Positions 1 through 8,202 of a stretch of DNA of 64,000 nt are shown here, in pieces (within the stretch, counting starts at the first letter, position 1; each line of letters begins with the position of its first letter). This DNA is from an uncultured Desulfobacteraceae bacterium (GTDB taxonomy: Bacteria > Desulfobacterota > Desulfobacteria > Desulfobacterales > UBA5852). The notes beneath the pieces are model-generated. The model made no database searches. It saw only the letters and a list, made by a program, of their open reading frames with translations, and was not told the DNA's origin. The stretch lies in contig CAJXSL010000001.1 of assembly GCA_913060875.1 (NCBI GenBank), forward strand, positions 310,001 to 374,000. The letters are read 5' to 3'. Made by a program: the position numbers and the translations under genes.

Positions 1-1000
1 GCGCTTTTTCGATATCATCTCCCGTGATGCCATAGTGGGTGACGGCGCGGAATTGATGGGCACCGGTGGCGCCCACCTGGACCCCCTCGTCGGTCAGGCG
101 GGCCACGGTTTCGGCGGCGCTCGCTCCCTCCGGATCCAGATCCACATAAACAATATTGGTTTGGACACGCGCGGGATCCAGGTGCGCCCGGCGCATGGCG
201 CTCAAGCCCTCGGCCAGGCGGCGGGCATTGCGGTGGTCGTCCACCAGGCGGTCGGTCATTTCCCGCAGGGCAACGAGGCCGGCCGCGGCGATGATACCCG
301 CCTGGCGCATTCCGCCCCCAAGCACTTTGCGGTTGCGGCGGGCCTGCTGGATGAAGTCGCGGCGGCCGCAGACCAGCGAGCCGATGGGAGCTGAAAGCCC
401 CTTGCTCAGGCAGAACGACAGGGAATCCACGGGTCTCGCCAGATCCGCCACCGATACATTCAGGGCGGCGGCGGCATTGAAGATCCTGGCCCCGTCCATG
501 TGGACGGCCAGGTCGTGCTCGGCCGCCAGGCCCGCGACCGCCTGCAGATACGACGGCGGCAGGGGGCTGCCGCTGCAGCGGTTATGGGTGTTCTCCACGG
601 CGATCAGGCGGGTGCGCGGGAAATGCGGATCATCTGCGCGAATGCTGTCGCGCACCACGTTCAGCGCCATCGTGCCGTCCGTTTGGTTGGGAACGGTGCG
701 GGGGTGAATGCCGCCCACCGAGGCACTGCCGCCCTGCTCGTAGAAGAAAATGTGGGCCTGGTCACCGAGAATGACTTCCTCGCCGCGGCCGCAATGGGTC
801 AGCAGGCTGATGAGATTGGCCATGGTGCCGCTGGGAACGAGCAGGGCGGCCTCCTTGCCGGTTATTTCCGCCGCCAGGGCTTCCAGGGCACTGACGGTCG
901 GGTCTTCACCCAAGACGTCATCGCCGAGTTCGGCCGAGGCCATGGCCCGGCGCATGGCTTCGGTCGGTTGGGTTACGGTATCCGATCGCAAGTCAATCAT
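1..1000 (-). CDS. ltaE: Low-specificity L-threonine aldolase, 3' end cut by window edge
   Basis: This PLP enzyme of the beta-eliminating lyase family cleaves L-threonine/allo-threonine to glycine and acetaldehyde. Read from the ATG at 1000-998, the protein begins MIDLRSDTVTQPTEAMRRAM, the typical threonine aldolase N-terminus. Further on come the substrate/PLP pocket around HMDGARIFNAA and the PLP-lysine region SFCLSKGLSAPIGS. About 333 residues lie inside the window, close to the family's usual 340-350, so only a short C-terminal piece is missing. It is divergent from the TrmO-like gene at 1210, with about 210 bases between them. Family assignment is secure; substrate stereochemistry cannot be read from sequence. 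Confidence 0.93.
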   Translation of the reverse strand, partial: MIDLRSDTVTQPTEAMRRAMASAELGDDVLGEDPTVSALEALAAEITGKEAALLVPSGTMANLISLLTHCGRGEEVILGDQAHIFFYEQGGSASVGGIHPRTVPNQTDGTMALNVVRDSIRADDPHFPRTRLIAVENTHNRCSGSPLPPSYLQAVAGLAAEHDLAVHMDGARIFNAAAALNVSVADLARPVDSLSFCLSKGLSAPIGSLVCGRRDFIQQARRNRKVLGGGMRQAGIIAAAGLVALREMTDRLVDDHRNARRLAEGLSAMRRAHLDPARVQTNIVYVDLDPEGASAAETVARLTDEGVQVGATGAHQFRAVTHYGITGDDIEKA

Positions 1001-1209
1001 GGGGTTTCGGGTTCCTTTTACGCTTGGGGCAGTTGCCGTTGGTTAAGGTATAAAAATGGATTTGGTTCACCTTGATTATCTGATTTCGACCGATCGATCA
1101 AGCCGGTGAATACCAATTTGCACTTGCCAAATTTCCAGTTTTTTGAACAGGATGGCGTTCACTGTCACGCATAGAAGCTCTACAGAACCATTCGGAAGAA
1201 GGAACGACC

Positions 1210-1620
1210 ATGTCGCCTACGTTTCATCTTGCTCCCATCGGCATCATCCACAAGACCGATACGCAAACCTGGATTGAGATTGACGAACGCTACCTGCCGG
1301 CCCTGGATGGACTGGAGGGGTTTTCCCACATCAACGTATTCTTCTGGTTTCACGAGAACGACCATCCGGAAGGGCGCCAGGTGCTGAAAGTTCATCCGCG
1401 CAGAGATACCACTAATCCCCTGACGGGTGTTTTCGCCACCCATTCGCCCCTGCGTCCCAACCTGATCGGAATGTCCCTATGCCGGGTGTTGGCCGTCGAA
1501 CCGCCCAAGATTGAAATCGACCGGATCGATGCCTTTGACGGCACGCCGGTTTTGGATATCAAATGCTATATTCCCAGCTCGCGGACCTTCGAAAATCTTC
1601 GATTGCCCGATTGGGTCTAA
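1210..1620 (+). CDS. Short TrmO/TsaA-family (UPF0066) putative tRNA methyltransferase
   Basis: A 136-residue protein of the TrmO (YaeB/VirR) beta-barrel family, whose characterised member N6-methylates t6A37 of tRNA using SAM. Visible family signatures are the opening PIGIIHK, the central LDGLEGFSHINVFFWFHE, the SAM-site block THSPLRPNLIGMS and GTPVLDIKCYIP. It lacks the C-terminal extension of E. coli-type TrmO and so resembles the short archaeal-type proteins. The start follows a GGAAGAAGGAA purine stretch. It ends 13 bases before recD2, suggesting one transcript. A second, longer family member lies at 9224-9946, so this copy may have another substrate. Confidence 0.85.
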   Translation: MSPTFHLAPIGIIHKTDTQTWIEIDERYLPALDGLEGFSHINVFFWFHENDHPEGRQVLKVHPRRDTTNPLTGVFATHSPLRPNLIGMSLCRVLAVEPPKIEIDRIDAFDGTPVLDIKCYIPSSRTFENLRLPDWV

Positions 1621-1633
1621 CGGGTACCCTGCC

Positions 1634-3802
1634 ATGGCTGAACTGACGGGGCAGATCGAACAGGTGACCTATTTCGACGAGGCGTCGGGATTTACGGTGG
1701 CCCGCATGCGTGTTCCCGGTCGTGCCGGCACCGTGGCGGTGGTCGGGTGCCTGCTGGACCCCCGCCCCGGAGAGGTTCTGGCCATGGTCGGCGAGTGGAA
1801 GATCCACCGCACCTTTGGCGAACAATTCGCCGTCAGCGAATTCAAGATGCATGTGCCCACCACGGCGGAGGGCATTCTCAAATATCTGGGCTCCGGTTTG
1901 ATCAAAGGGGTGGGGCCGGAGATGGCCGGCCGCATCGTCGCCAAGTTCGGCGATCAGACCCTCCAGGTGATCGAGAATGATATCGAGCAGCTTCGCAAGG
2001 TCAAGGGCATCGGCCGCAAACGGCTGGCCGGCATCCGACAGGCCTGGCAGGAGCAAAAAGAAATTCGCCAGTTGATGCTGTTTCTCCAGTCCCACGACAT
2101 TCCCACCGGCCAGGCCATGAAAATTTTCAAGCGCTACGGCCACCATGCCATTGCCGTGCTGCGGCGCAATCCTTTCCGGCTGGCGAGTGATATTGCCGGT
2201 ATCGGTTTCAAAACCGCCGATCGCATGGCCCGTCGGATGGATTTTCCGACGGATTCCCCCTTGCGGGCCGAGGCCGGCGTACTTTATCTTTTGGGCGAGT
2301 TGGCCGGTCAGGGGCATGTCTATTATCCCCGACAGGATCTGGAGCGGTTGGCCGCGGAAATGCTTGAAACGCCGGCAGCTCCGGTCAGGGGCGCCGTCGA
2401 CCGGCTTAAAGATGCGCAGCGTCTGGTCATCGAAGACATCTCCGGAGGGGTTGCCGAACCGATTCCGGAACAAGCCGTCTATCTTCCCTATCTCCATCAG
2501 GCGGAGTGCGGCGTGGCCGGACTGCTTGCCGAACTTCTGGATGCTCCCGCAGCGATTGCTTCGCCGGATGGGGCGGATGCGTTGGCCCTGGCGCGGCAAC
2601 ATGCTTCGGTCGATCTGGTGGCGGGGCAGTTGGCCGCCATACGCAAGGCTGTCGGCACGAAGGTGATGGTCATCACGGGCGGGCCGGGTACCGGCAAGAC
2701 CACGATTATCCAGGCCATCTTGCACGTGTTTGACGCACTCCATGCCGTAATTCACCTGGCGGCCCCCACCGGTAGGGCGGCCAAGCGTATGGCGGAAGCC
2801 ACCGGTCGCCGCGCCGCCACCATTCACCGCCTGTTGGAATACCGCATTCAAAAAGGGGGCTTCCAGCGGAATGCGGATTCGCCGCTGAAAACCGATCTGG
2901 TCGTGGTGGATGAAGCCTCCATGGTGGACACGGTGCTGATGGCCCACCTGCTGGCCGGCATTCCGCGCTCCGCACGCCTGATTTTGGTGGGAGACGTGCA
3001 TCAATTGCCTTCGGTGGGACCCGGCCATATCCTTGGCGATATCATCGCGTCCGGTGCCGTTCCGGTGGCGGCCTTGACCGATATCCACCGGCAGGCGCGC
3101 ACCAGCCGCATCATTACCAACGCCCATGCCATCAATGCCGGGCGGCTGCCCGCCCTTGATTCAACCGACGCGGAAACGGACTTTTATTTTGTTGAACGTC
3201 ACGATCCGGAAAAGGCCCGGGACACGATTGTGCATCTGGTGGCGGAGCGAATCCCCAAACGCTTCGGCCTGGACCCCATCGACGATATCCAGGTGCTGAC
3301 CCCCATGCACCGGGGAGCCGCCGGCGCCGATGAACTCAACCGTGTCCTCCAGGCCGCCCTGAACCCCCAGCGCACCGAGATGGTCCGGGGCCGTCGGGTT
3401 TTCCGTTTAGACGACAAGGTTATGCAGATTCGCAACAATTATGATAAAGAGGTTTTCAACGGTGATGTCGGCCGCATTACGGCCTTGGCGGACGGGGGGC
3501 AGGAGATCGAGGTGACCTATGATGGCCGCCGCGTGCCCTATGCGACCGACGAACTGGATGAGATTGTAACGGCCTATGCGGTGTCGGTTCACAAATCCCA
3601 GGGCTCTGAATTCCCGGCCGTGGTGATACCGGTCCTGACCCAGCATTATGTACTTTTACAACGGAATCTGATTTATACCGCCATTACCCGCGGAAGAGAA
3701 CTCGTGGTGTTGGTGGGCACGCGCAAAGCCCTTGCCATGGCGGTGACAAGGGATGATCAGCGTGTGCGGTATACCGGTCTTTGCCGGCGATTGATCGCAT
3801 GA
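1634..3802 (+). CDS. recD2: RecD2-type SF1B DNA helicase
   Basis: A 722-residue ATP-dependent 5'-3' helicase of the RecBC-independent RecD2 group, involved in repair and replication-fork maintenance. The N-terminus (MAELTGQIEQVTYFDEASGF) is the RecD2 OB-like domain, followed by helix-hairpin-helix repeats (GSGLIKGVGPEMAGRIV, LRKVKGIGRKRLAGI). Walker A GGPGTGKT is at residues 349-356. Walker B lies in DLVVVDEASMVD, and the C-terminal motif VSVHKSQGSEFPAVVIP matches motif V/VI of the family. The reading frame is open further upstream, but ATG 1634 gives the family N-terminus and avoids overlap with the preceding TrmO-like gene. Confidence 0.95.
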   Translation: MAELTGQIEQVTYFDEASGFTVARMRVPGRAGTVAVVGCLLDPRPGEVLAMVGEWKIHRTFGEQFAVSEFKMHVPTTAEGILKYLGSGLIKGVGPEMAGRIVAKFGDQTLQVIENDIEQLRKVKGIGRKRLAGIRQAWQEQKEIRQLMLFLQSHDIPTGQAMKIFKRYGHHAIAVLRRNPFRLASDIAGIGFKTADRMARRMDFPTDSPLRAEAGVLYLLGELAGQGHVYYPRQDLERLAAEMLETPAAPVRGAVDRLKDAQRLVIEDISGGVAEPIPEQAVYLPYLHQAECGVAGLLAELLDAPAAIASPDGADALALARQHASVDLVAGQLAAIRKAVGTKVMVITGGPGTGKTTIIQAILHVFDALHAVIHLAAPTGRAAKRMAEATGRRAATIHRLLEYRIQKGGFQRNADSPLKTDLVVVDEASMVDTVLMAHLLAGIPRSARLILVGDVHQLPSVGPGHILGDIIASGAVPVAALTDIHRQARTSRIITNAHAINAGRLPALDSTDAETDFYFVERHDPEKARDTIVHLVAERIPKRFGLDPIDDIQVLTPMHRGAAGADELNRVLQAALNPQRTEMVRGRRVFRLDDKVMQIRNNYDKEVFNGDVGRITALADGGQEIEVTYDGRRVPYATDELDEIVTAYAVSVHKSQGSEFPAVVIPVLTQHYVLLQRNLIYTAITRGRELVVLVGTRKALAMAVTRDDQRVRYTGLCRRLIA

Positions 3803-3824
3803 CCTAAATGAGGAGGGCCATACG

Positions 3825-4457
3825 ATGGAAAGGGTTCACATCGGTGAGGGGATTTCGATCGAGGTCGGGGTTGGGCTCCGGGTTCAGATTGAAGGCATTG
3901 ATTTCGTATTCACCTCCCGTTTTCTGGGAACGTTTGATACCGATGATGTCCTGATCAGCCTCGACCCTCGCATGGAGCACTTCGAAAGCCGTCTTGAACC
4001 GGGCATGATTTTCTCCGCCAACTATCTTGCCGATGATGTCTACCATCAGTTTCAGGCACGTTTCGAACGATTGATTACCGATCCCATTCGGGCCGTGGTC
4101 CTGAACACGCCCGATGAAGTCCTCAATATCGAGCAGCGCATGTTGCCCCGCACGCCCTGCACCGTCCCGGTTCGGGTGGATATCCGCAAAACGCTGGAAG
4201 GTACCATCAGCGATATCAATCCGAAGGGGTGCCGCATCGAGATGCCTCCCGGAGAAAAAGGCCGCATCCCGCTGGAGGTGGGCGACCGTGTGCGGCTTCG
4301 TCTTCGGGCGCCGGGCAGTCAGCACGGTTATATCATCGAAGGCCAGGTGCGCAATGTTCTGCACCAGGAACAATCGATGGAAGCCGGCGTTCGCTTTGAT
4401 AATCTTCCGGAAATATTAAGAAATTTTATTGAGACACTGGCCCACGGGCATCATTGA
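3825..4457 (+). CDS. YcgR-like two-domain PilZ protein
   Basis: A 210-residue cytosolic protein with an N-terminal YcgR-N-like beta domain (about 1-95) and a C-terminal PilZ domain (about 105-200). The c-di-GMP motifs are visible: RMLPR at 105-109 (RxxxR) and DINPKG at 130-135, where consensus has D/NxSxxG, so the serine is replaced by asparagine. Family members bind c-di-GMP and modulate flagella, secretion or polysaccharide output. Reduced affinity from the Ser-to-Asn change is possible but unproven. The ATG follows an AGGAGG 7 bases upstream. It sits 22 bases after recD2 on the same strand and may be co-transcribed, though no functional link is evident. Confidence 0.85.
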   Translation: MERVHIGEGISIEVGVGLRVQIEGIDFVFTSRFLGTFDTDDVLISLDPRMEHFESRLEPGMIFSANYLADDVYHQFQARFERLITDPIRAVVLNTPDEVLNIEQRMLPRTPCTVPVRVDIRKTLEGTISDINPKGCRIEMPPGEKGRIPLEVGDRVRLRLRAPGSQHGYIIEGQVRNVLHQEQSMEAGVRFDNLPEILRNFIETLAHGHH

Positions 4458-4527
4458 ACCGCACCGGCGAAACCGGCTAGGAGAGAATGCGTTCCCGCAA
4501 AACAGCTACCCGGTCGGCATCCCGGCC

Positions 4528-5049
4528 CTATGACCCCTTAAGCGGCGGATCGATTGGCAGACGATAAATGGGGGGGCGAATTTCACCTGCGGTGGATAGT
4601 TGCCTTCGTTTGAATCGATTGACATCCGGGCGGCAGGGGAAATACACCAGATGTGTTTCGCAGCGGCAATCCGAGCTGCCAAATCCCGGGGCGACCATAC
4701 AGGCCCCCGGCATGGCCCGCAGGCAGGCGGTCCAGCGGTGCTCATCAAACCATTTGCCGATACCGTACCAGACTTCCCGTATACGACCTTTGGAATTTAG
4801 ATGATCCATGTGCCAGTGAGGATGGTCCGTGCCCCGCAGGTGATGACCGATTCGGGCGGCAAGACCACCCGGCCCGAAGGCATGGCCGGCATAGCTATAC
4901 CAACCCGCCGGGAAATCAAATGTCCCCAGCTTTCCGACCGTTAATCGATAGGACGATTTTAATTCCACAATAAGAACATAGGTTCCTTTACTTATTCTGA
5001 AGCTTTTAGGCGCATGCCATGAAGGCGGGGAGGATTCCCTGGTTTTCAA
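4528..5049 (-). CDS. DUF123 (GIY-YIG-like) protein
   Basis: This protein of about 173 residues belongs to the DUF123 family, related to GIY-YIG nuclease folds and sometimes fused to endonuclease III. Signatures are GTYVLIVEL, the block FPAGWYSYAGHAFGPGGLAARIGHHLR, HWHMDHL, and the Cys-containing GSSDCRCETHLVYF near the C-terminus. The first possible start is a TTG at 5049-5047 without a clear ribosome binding site, so the true N-terminus could be a little further in, before the GTYVLIV strand. Biochemical activity of the family is not established. It is transcribed toward the PilZ gene and sits downstream of the terminator at 5081-5116, so it probably has its own promoter. Confidence 0.8.
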   Translation of the reverse strand: MKTRESSPPSWHAPKSFRISKGTYVLIVELKSSYRLTVGKLGTFDFPAGWYSYAGHAFGPGGLAARIGHHLRGTDHPHWHMDHLNSKGRIREVWYGIGKWFDEHRWTACLRAMPGACMVAPGFGSSDCRCETHLVYFPCRPDVNRFKRRQLSTAGEIRPPIYRLPIDPPLKGS

Positions 5050-5080
5050 TTGGTCGGTGGCCGTTTCTTTGGGTTTTAGA

Positions 5081-5116
5081 TAAAAAACCGGCCGGCATGC
5101 TTGGCATGACCGGCCG
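5081..5116 (-). terminator. Rho-independent terminator of the small repeat gene
   Basis: On the minus strand a GC-rich stem (GGCCGG and CATGC on one side, GCATG and CCGGCC on the other, with one bulged base and a 3-base loop) is followed directly by six T residues. It lies about 35 bases beyond the stop codon of the small gene at 5153-5392. It marks that gene as a separate transcription unit, apart from the DUF123 gene further on. Confidence 0.8.
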
Positions 5117-5152
5117 ATGGTTTCTAATGATGGGTCCGAACCGGAATTGTTG

Positions 5153-5392
5153 TCACGAATGGCCGGACAGGTTCCTCAGCGCACGTGCGATGCTGCCGTT
5201 AAGGGAATAATACCCGAAATCGCTGAGCTTTCCTTCCCACGGGGCCGCTTGGGAATAATACCCCAGATGGTTGCGGGTTGCCAGCGCCCGGGTGATATTC
5301 TGGTTCAGCGAATAATAACCGTCATCCGTGGCGTCATTGCCCCATTCGGTATCCAGTGGCGTATAGCCCAGGCAGTGCTGCTTTGTTTCCAT
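5153..5392 (-). CDS. Small protein with 35-residue tandem duplication (GYYSLN repeats), unknown function
   Basis: A 79-residue protein not recognised as any known family. The start at 5392 is chosen because an AAGGAGG lies 7 bases before it; the ATG at 5398 is only one base from that site. After a short leader the protein consists of two 35-residue units. Each has a GY motif, a tryptophan-containing segment (DTEWGN or APWEGK), then GYYSLN followed by xxIxRAL 16 residues after the first GY. There is no signal peptide or membrane segment, and only one cysteine. It has its own terminator (5081-5116) and is divergent from the sigma-54 activator at 5616. The regular Tyr/Trp spacing could suit a structural, binding or peptide-precursor role; nothing decides among these. 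Confidence 0.75.
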   Translation of the reverse strand: METKQHCLGYTPLDTEWGNDATDDGYYSLNQNITRALATRNHLGYYSQAAPWEGKLSDFGYYSLNGSIARALRNLSGHS

Positions 5393-5615
5393 TATCATGC
5401 CTCCTTGATTGTGTGGTTATGATAAGGATTGTTATGTGAATGATATTAAGCAATTATTGCGCCAGAATACATTGCCTGGTTTGATTGCCTGATATTGTTG
5501 GGATTTCTATTTGGGCTTTCGTTTTGACGCGTCTGTGGTACCATGTTTCATCGTCATGGGATGCACACACCGCGGTCATGGCGTGTACATTGAGGGATCG
5601 TCCAAGGAGATGAAA

Positions 5616-7103
5616 ATGGCCAAATTGTTACAACTGGAGCCGCCGGACCGGGAATTTTTCCATCATGTCTATCAGGCGGGGCTGGTCAGCCCGTTCAGTG
5701 ACGAGCGGGTTGTCATCGAGGAGGTGCTCGCGGGTTGCACCGAGGCATCCCCGCGGAAACGGATCGAGCGGGCCATCCGAAAAGTGCGTCGGCAACTGGA
5801 AAGCCTCGAGCAGGCCGGCCGCATCGATTATACGCGTTACGGAAAAGAGGACGGGCTCCTGGTCAAGGCGGGTATATTGTTCGCCTTTTTTTATCATTAC
5901 CGGGAACGCTTCGACCAGCTCATCCACGGCCAGATCCAGGCCGGGGACACTCCGATCAAAGTCATGTTTGCGCCCGAGGCCTTGCTATATTTACGCCAGC
6001 GGGGTTTCAGCGAGGCGGATTCCCTGCGCTATTTTGCCCTCAGCTACCAGTTGCGCCGGGCGTATTATTTTATTTTCCGGACCCTGGTGGGACGCAGTGC
6101 CAGTATGAAGCAACTGCGGCATGATTTATGGACCAATGTGTTTACGCATAATATCGATCTTTATGACCGATTCCTGTGGAATCGCATGGAGGATTTTTCA
6201 ACCCTCCTGCTGGGGGAAACCGGCACCGGCAAAGGGACGGCCGCCATGGCCATCGGCCGCTCCGGCTTCATTCCGTTCAACGAGCGCAAGAAGACCTTCG
6301 TGGAGAGTTTCACGCGTTCCTTTGTTTCCCTTAATCTTTCGCAGTTCCCCGACACCCTGATCGAATCCGAACTTTTCGGCCATAAAAAAGGGGCTTTTAC
6401 CGGGGCGGTCAAGGATCATCGCGGGGTGTTCGATCATTGCAGCCCATACGGGGCCATCCTGCTGGACGAGATCGGGGAGCTTTCCATCCCCATCCAGATC
6501 AAACTTTTGCAGGTTTTGCAGGACCGCAAGTATTCGCCTGTGGGCAGCCATATCGAAGGGCGTTTCCAGGGCCGGGTCATTGCCGCCACCAATCGATCCA
6601 TGGCGGAGATCGAACACCACAAAATTTTCCGCGACGATTTCTACTACCGGTTATGTTCGGACATCATCGTTGTGCCGCCCTTGCGGGAACGCATTCGTGA
6701 AAGCCCCAAAGAACTGGATGACCTGCTGAAGTTTACCGTCAAGCGGATGGTCGGGCGAAGTTCGCCGGAACTGCTGGATATGGTGCGCGGGGTCATTGAC
6801 AGCCAGTTGGGCGAAAACTATCCCTGGCCTGGAAATGTCCGGGAACTGGAGCAGTGCGTGCGCCGGGTGCTGCTCAAAAAAGATTATGCCGGCCGCGCCC
6901 TGCCCCCGTCCGGAGAGCGGTTGGCCGATATCCTCGCCCGGGGGGTTGTGGAGGGCAAGATCGAGACCCAGCGGTTGGTGACCGGTTATTGTTATATGCT
7001 TTATCAGCGGTATGGAACCTTTGAGGAAGTTGCCCGCCGCACCGGCCTGGATCGACGGACGGTGAAGAAATATATCAACGATTGGGAGAGTCAGGCGGAC
7101 TGA
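5616..7103 (+). CDS. Sigma-54-dependent transcriptional activator with unrecognised N-terminal domain
   Basis: A 495-residue bacterial enhancer-binding protein. The AAA+ domain has Walker A GETGTGKG from residue 200, an intact GAFTGA loop at 259-264 that contacts sigma-54, Walker B (ILLDEIGEL), and the R-finger region PLRERIRE. A C-terminal helix-turn-helix (FEEVARRTGLDRRTVKKYI) follows. The N-terminal 185 residues show no receiver, PAS or GAF signature that I can recognise; they are helical and aromatic-rich. AAGGAG at 5604-5609 favours ATG 5616 over ATG 5610. The gene is divergent from the small duplicated protein gene and overlaps the 3' end of the lipase gene by 29 bases. Its targets are unknown; the divergent small gene is an obvious candidate. 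Confidence 0.9.
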   Translation: MAKLLQLEPPDREFFHHVYQAGLVSPFSDERVVIEEVLAGCTEASPRKRIERAIRKVRRQLESLEQAGRIDYTRYGKEDGLLVKAGILFAFFYHYRERFDQLIHGQIQAGDTPIKVMFAPEALLYLRQRGFSEADSLRYFALSYQLRRAYYFIFRTLVGRSASMKQLRHDLWTNVFTHNIDLYDRFLWNRMEDFSTLLLGETGTGKGTAAMAIGRSGFIPFNERKKTFVESFTRSFVSLNLSQFPDTLIESELFGHKKGAFTGAVKDHRGVFDHCSPYGAILLDEIGELSIPIQIKLLQVLQDRKYSPVGSHIEGRFQGRVIAATNRSMAEIEHHKIFRDDFYYRLCSDIIVVPPLRERIRESPKELDDLLKFTVKRMVGRSSPELLDMVRGVIDSQLGENYPWPGNVRELEQCVRRVLLKKDYAGRALPPSGERLADILARGVVEGKIETQRLVTGYCYMLYQRYGTFEEVARRTGLDRRTVKKYINDWESQAD

Positions 7104-8073
7104 CCCGTGCCCGCTCTCTGTCCGTGTTGGCGTTCATGACTGTCGGGTCATTCCCATTGGAATCGCTCTGCAGACTTTTCAAAATTTTTGCGGAATAATT
7201 GACGGGCGCATGGTCGGCCAGGAAACCCGGGGGGTTGAACATGCGTCCGCCGGTTGTCGGTATGGACATTTTACCGTTTTCCCAGCAGTTGGCGGCCTCC
7301 CCGTCGGCATCCATCTGACAGACACGGCCTTCCCGGTCGATATGCACCAGTTGGCCGGCGGCCCTGAAGGATAAGAGGTGTGATGAGGGCGGCAGGACCG
7401 AGACCACATCCCGGTTGTTGACGAGGCGATAGATCGGCGTTCTTCTCATCCCTTCCGCGAATCCGGCGTCGCCCACGCGTGGCGCGCCGAAACTGTAAAC
7501 CCCGCAGGGCGGATGATGCCAAGCGGCCAGTTGGGCAAGGGCGCCGCCCATGCTGTGGCCGGTCATAAAAAGCGGCTCCCTGAGCCGCATCAACTGCGGC
7601 TGCAGATCCTGCCAGACCTGGTTGAGGGCCTCTTTGAACCCGCGATGGACCACCGTCCGGGGGGCAATGCGCTGGGGGCGCACATCCAGATCCAGAAACC
7701 AGTTGCGCAAACCGGTGGTGCCCCTGAAAACCAGTGCGGCAAAGGGGCATTGGTGGTCCGGGCCTGTGCGCAACAGAGCGCACTGGGTTTCCTGCCGGCT
7801 TAAAAACAATGTTTCCCGTAATCCAACGGCTTTCAGAATATCGGCGCGGGATGGGCCTGCCGGGACTTCTCCGGTTTCGTTGACATTCCGGCGGTAGATA
7901 AGCCGTGAAATTTCACTCAGCCAAAAGGCATTGGCGAGATTGAAGGCCTTGGCTTGCGGATGGAAGGGCGGGAGGGGGTCTAGTGAAAAATGATCGCAGG
8001 CATCGCCAGGTCGGGTGAGCCCCTCCCAAGAAGTGTCGACATTCAGTTGATTGGTTTTTGGCAATGAATCCAT
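7075..8073 (-). CDS. Class 3 lipase-like alpha/beta hydrolase
   Basis: A 332-residue protein of the Lipase_3 (fungal-lipase-like) family of triacylglycerol/phospholipid hydrolases. The core reads FAALVFRGTT (oxyanion-hole strand), then WFLDLDV, VHRGFKEAL, and the nucleophile elbow FMTGHSMGGALAQLAAW with the catalytic serine in GHSMG. After it come YSFGAPRVGD and YRLVNNRDVVSVLPP, which carries the catalytic Asp. A His (DHAPVNYSAKIL) near residue 290 can complete the triad. No signal peptide is seen, so a cytosolic location is likely. It converges on and overlaps the sigma-54 activator by 29 bases, which may couple their expression by antisense transcription. Confidence 0.85.
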   Translation of the reverse strand: MDSLPKTNQLNVDTSWEGLTRPGDACDHFSLDPLPPFHPQAKAFNLANAFWLSEISRLIYRRNVNETGEVPAGPSRADILKAVGLRETLFLSRQETQCALLRTGPDHQCPFAALVFRGTTGLRNWFLDLDVRPQRIAPRTVVHRGFKEALNQVWQDLQPQLMRLREPLFMTGHSMGGALAQLAAWHHPPCGVYSFGAPRVGDAGFAEGMRRTPIYRLVNNRDVVSVLPPSSHLLSFRAAGQLVHIDREGRVCQMDADGEAANCWENGKMSIPTTGGRMFNPPGFLADHAPVNYSAKILKSLQSDSNGNDPTVMNANTDRERARVSPPDSPNR

Positions 8074-8202
8074 TTTCCCGATTTCGAATAGAGGGCCGCA
8101 GGATGTCCCGGTTCCGGTTTGCGTTTGCCGTTGGATGCGGCCGGCAGACTGTATTCCCTGATAATGGCTGCCTGAAAAAGCAGTTCCCGTTGGCGCCGTC
8201 GT

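Noticed and set aside
5200-5320. Repeated GGGAATAATACCC-like words suggesting a CRISPR or DNA repeat array
   Set aside because: The words encode the GYYS motifs of the duplicated small protein, in frame; spacing follows the codons and there are only three imperfect copies.
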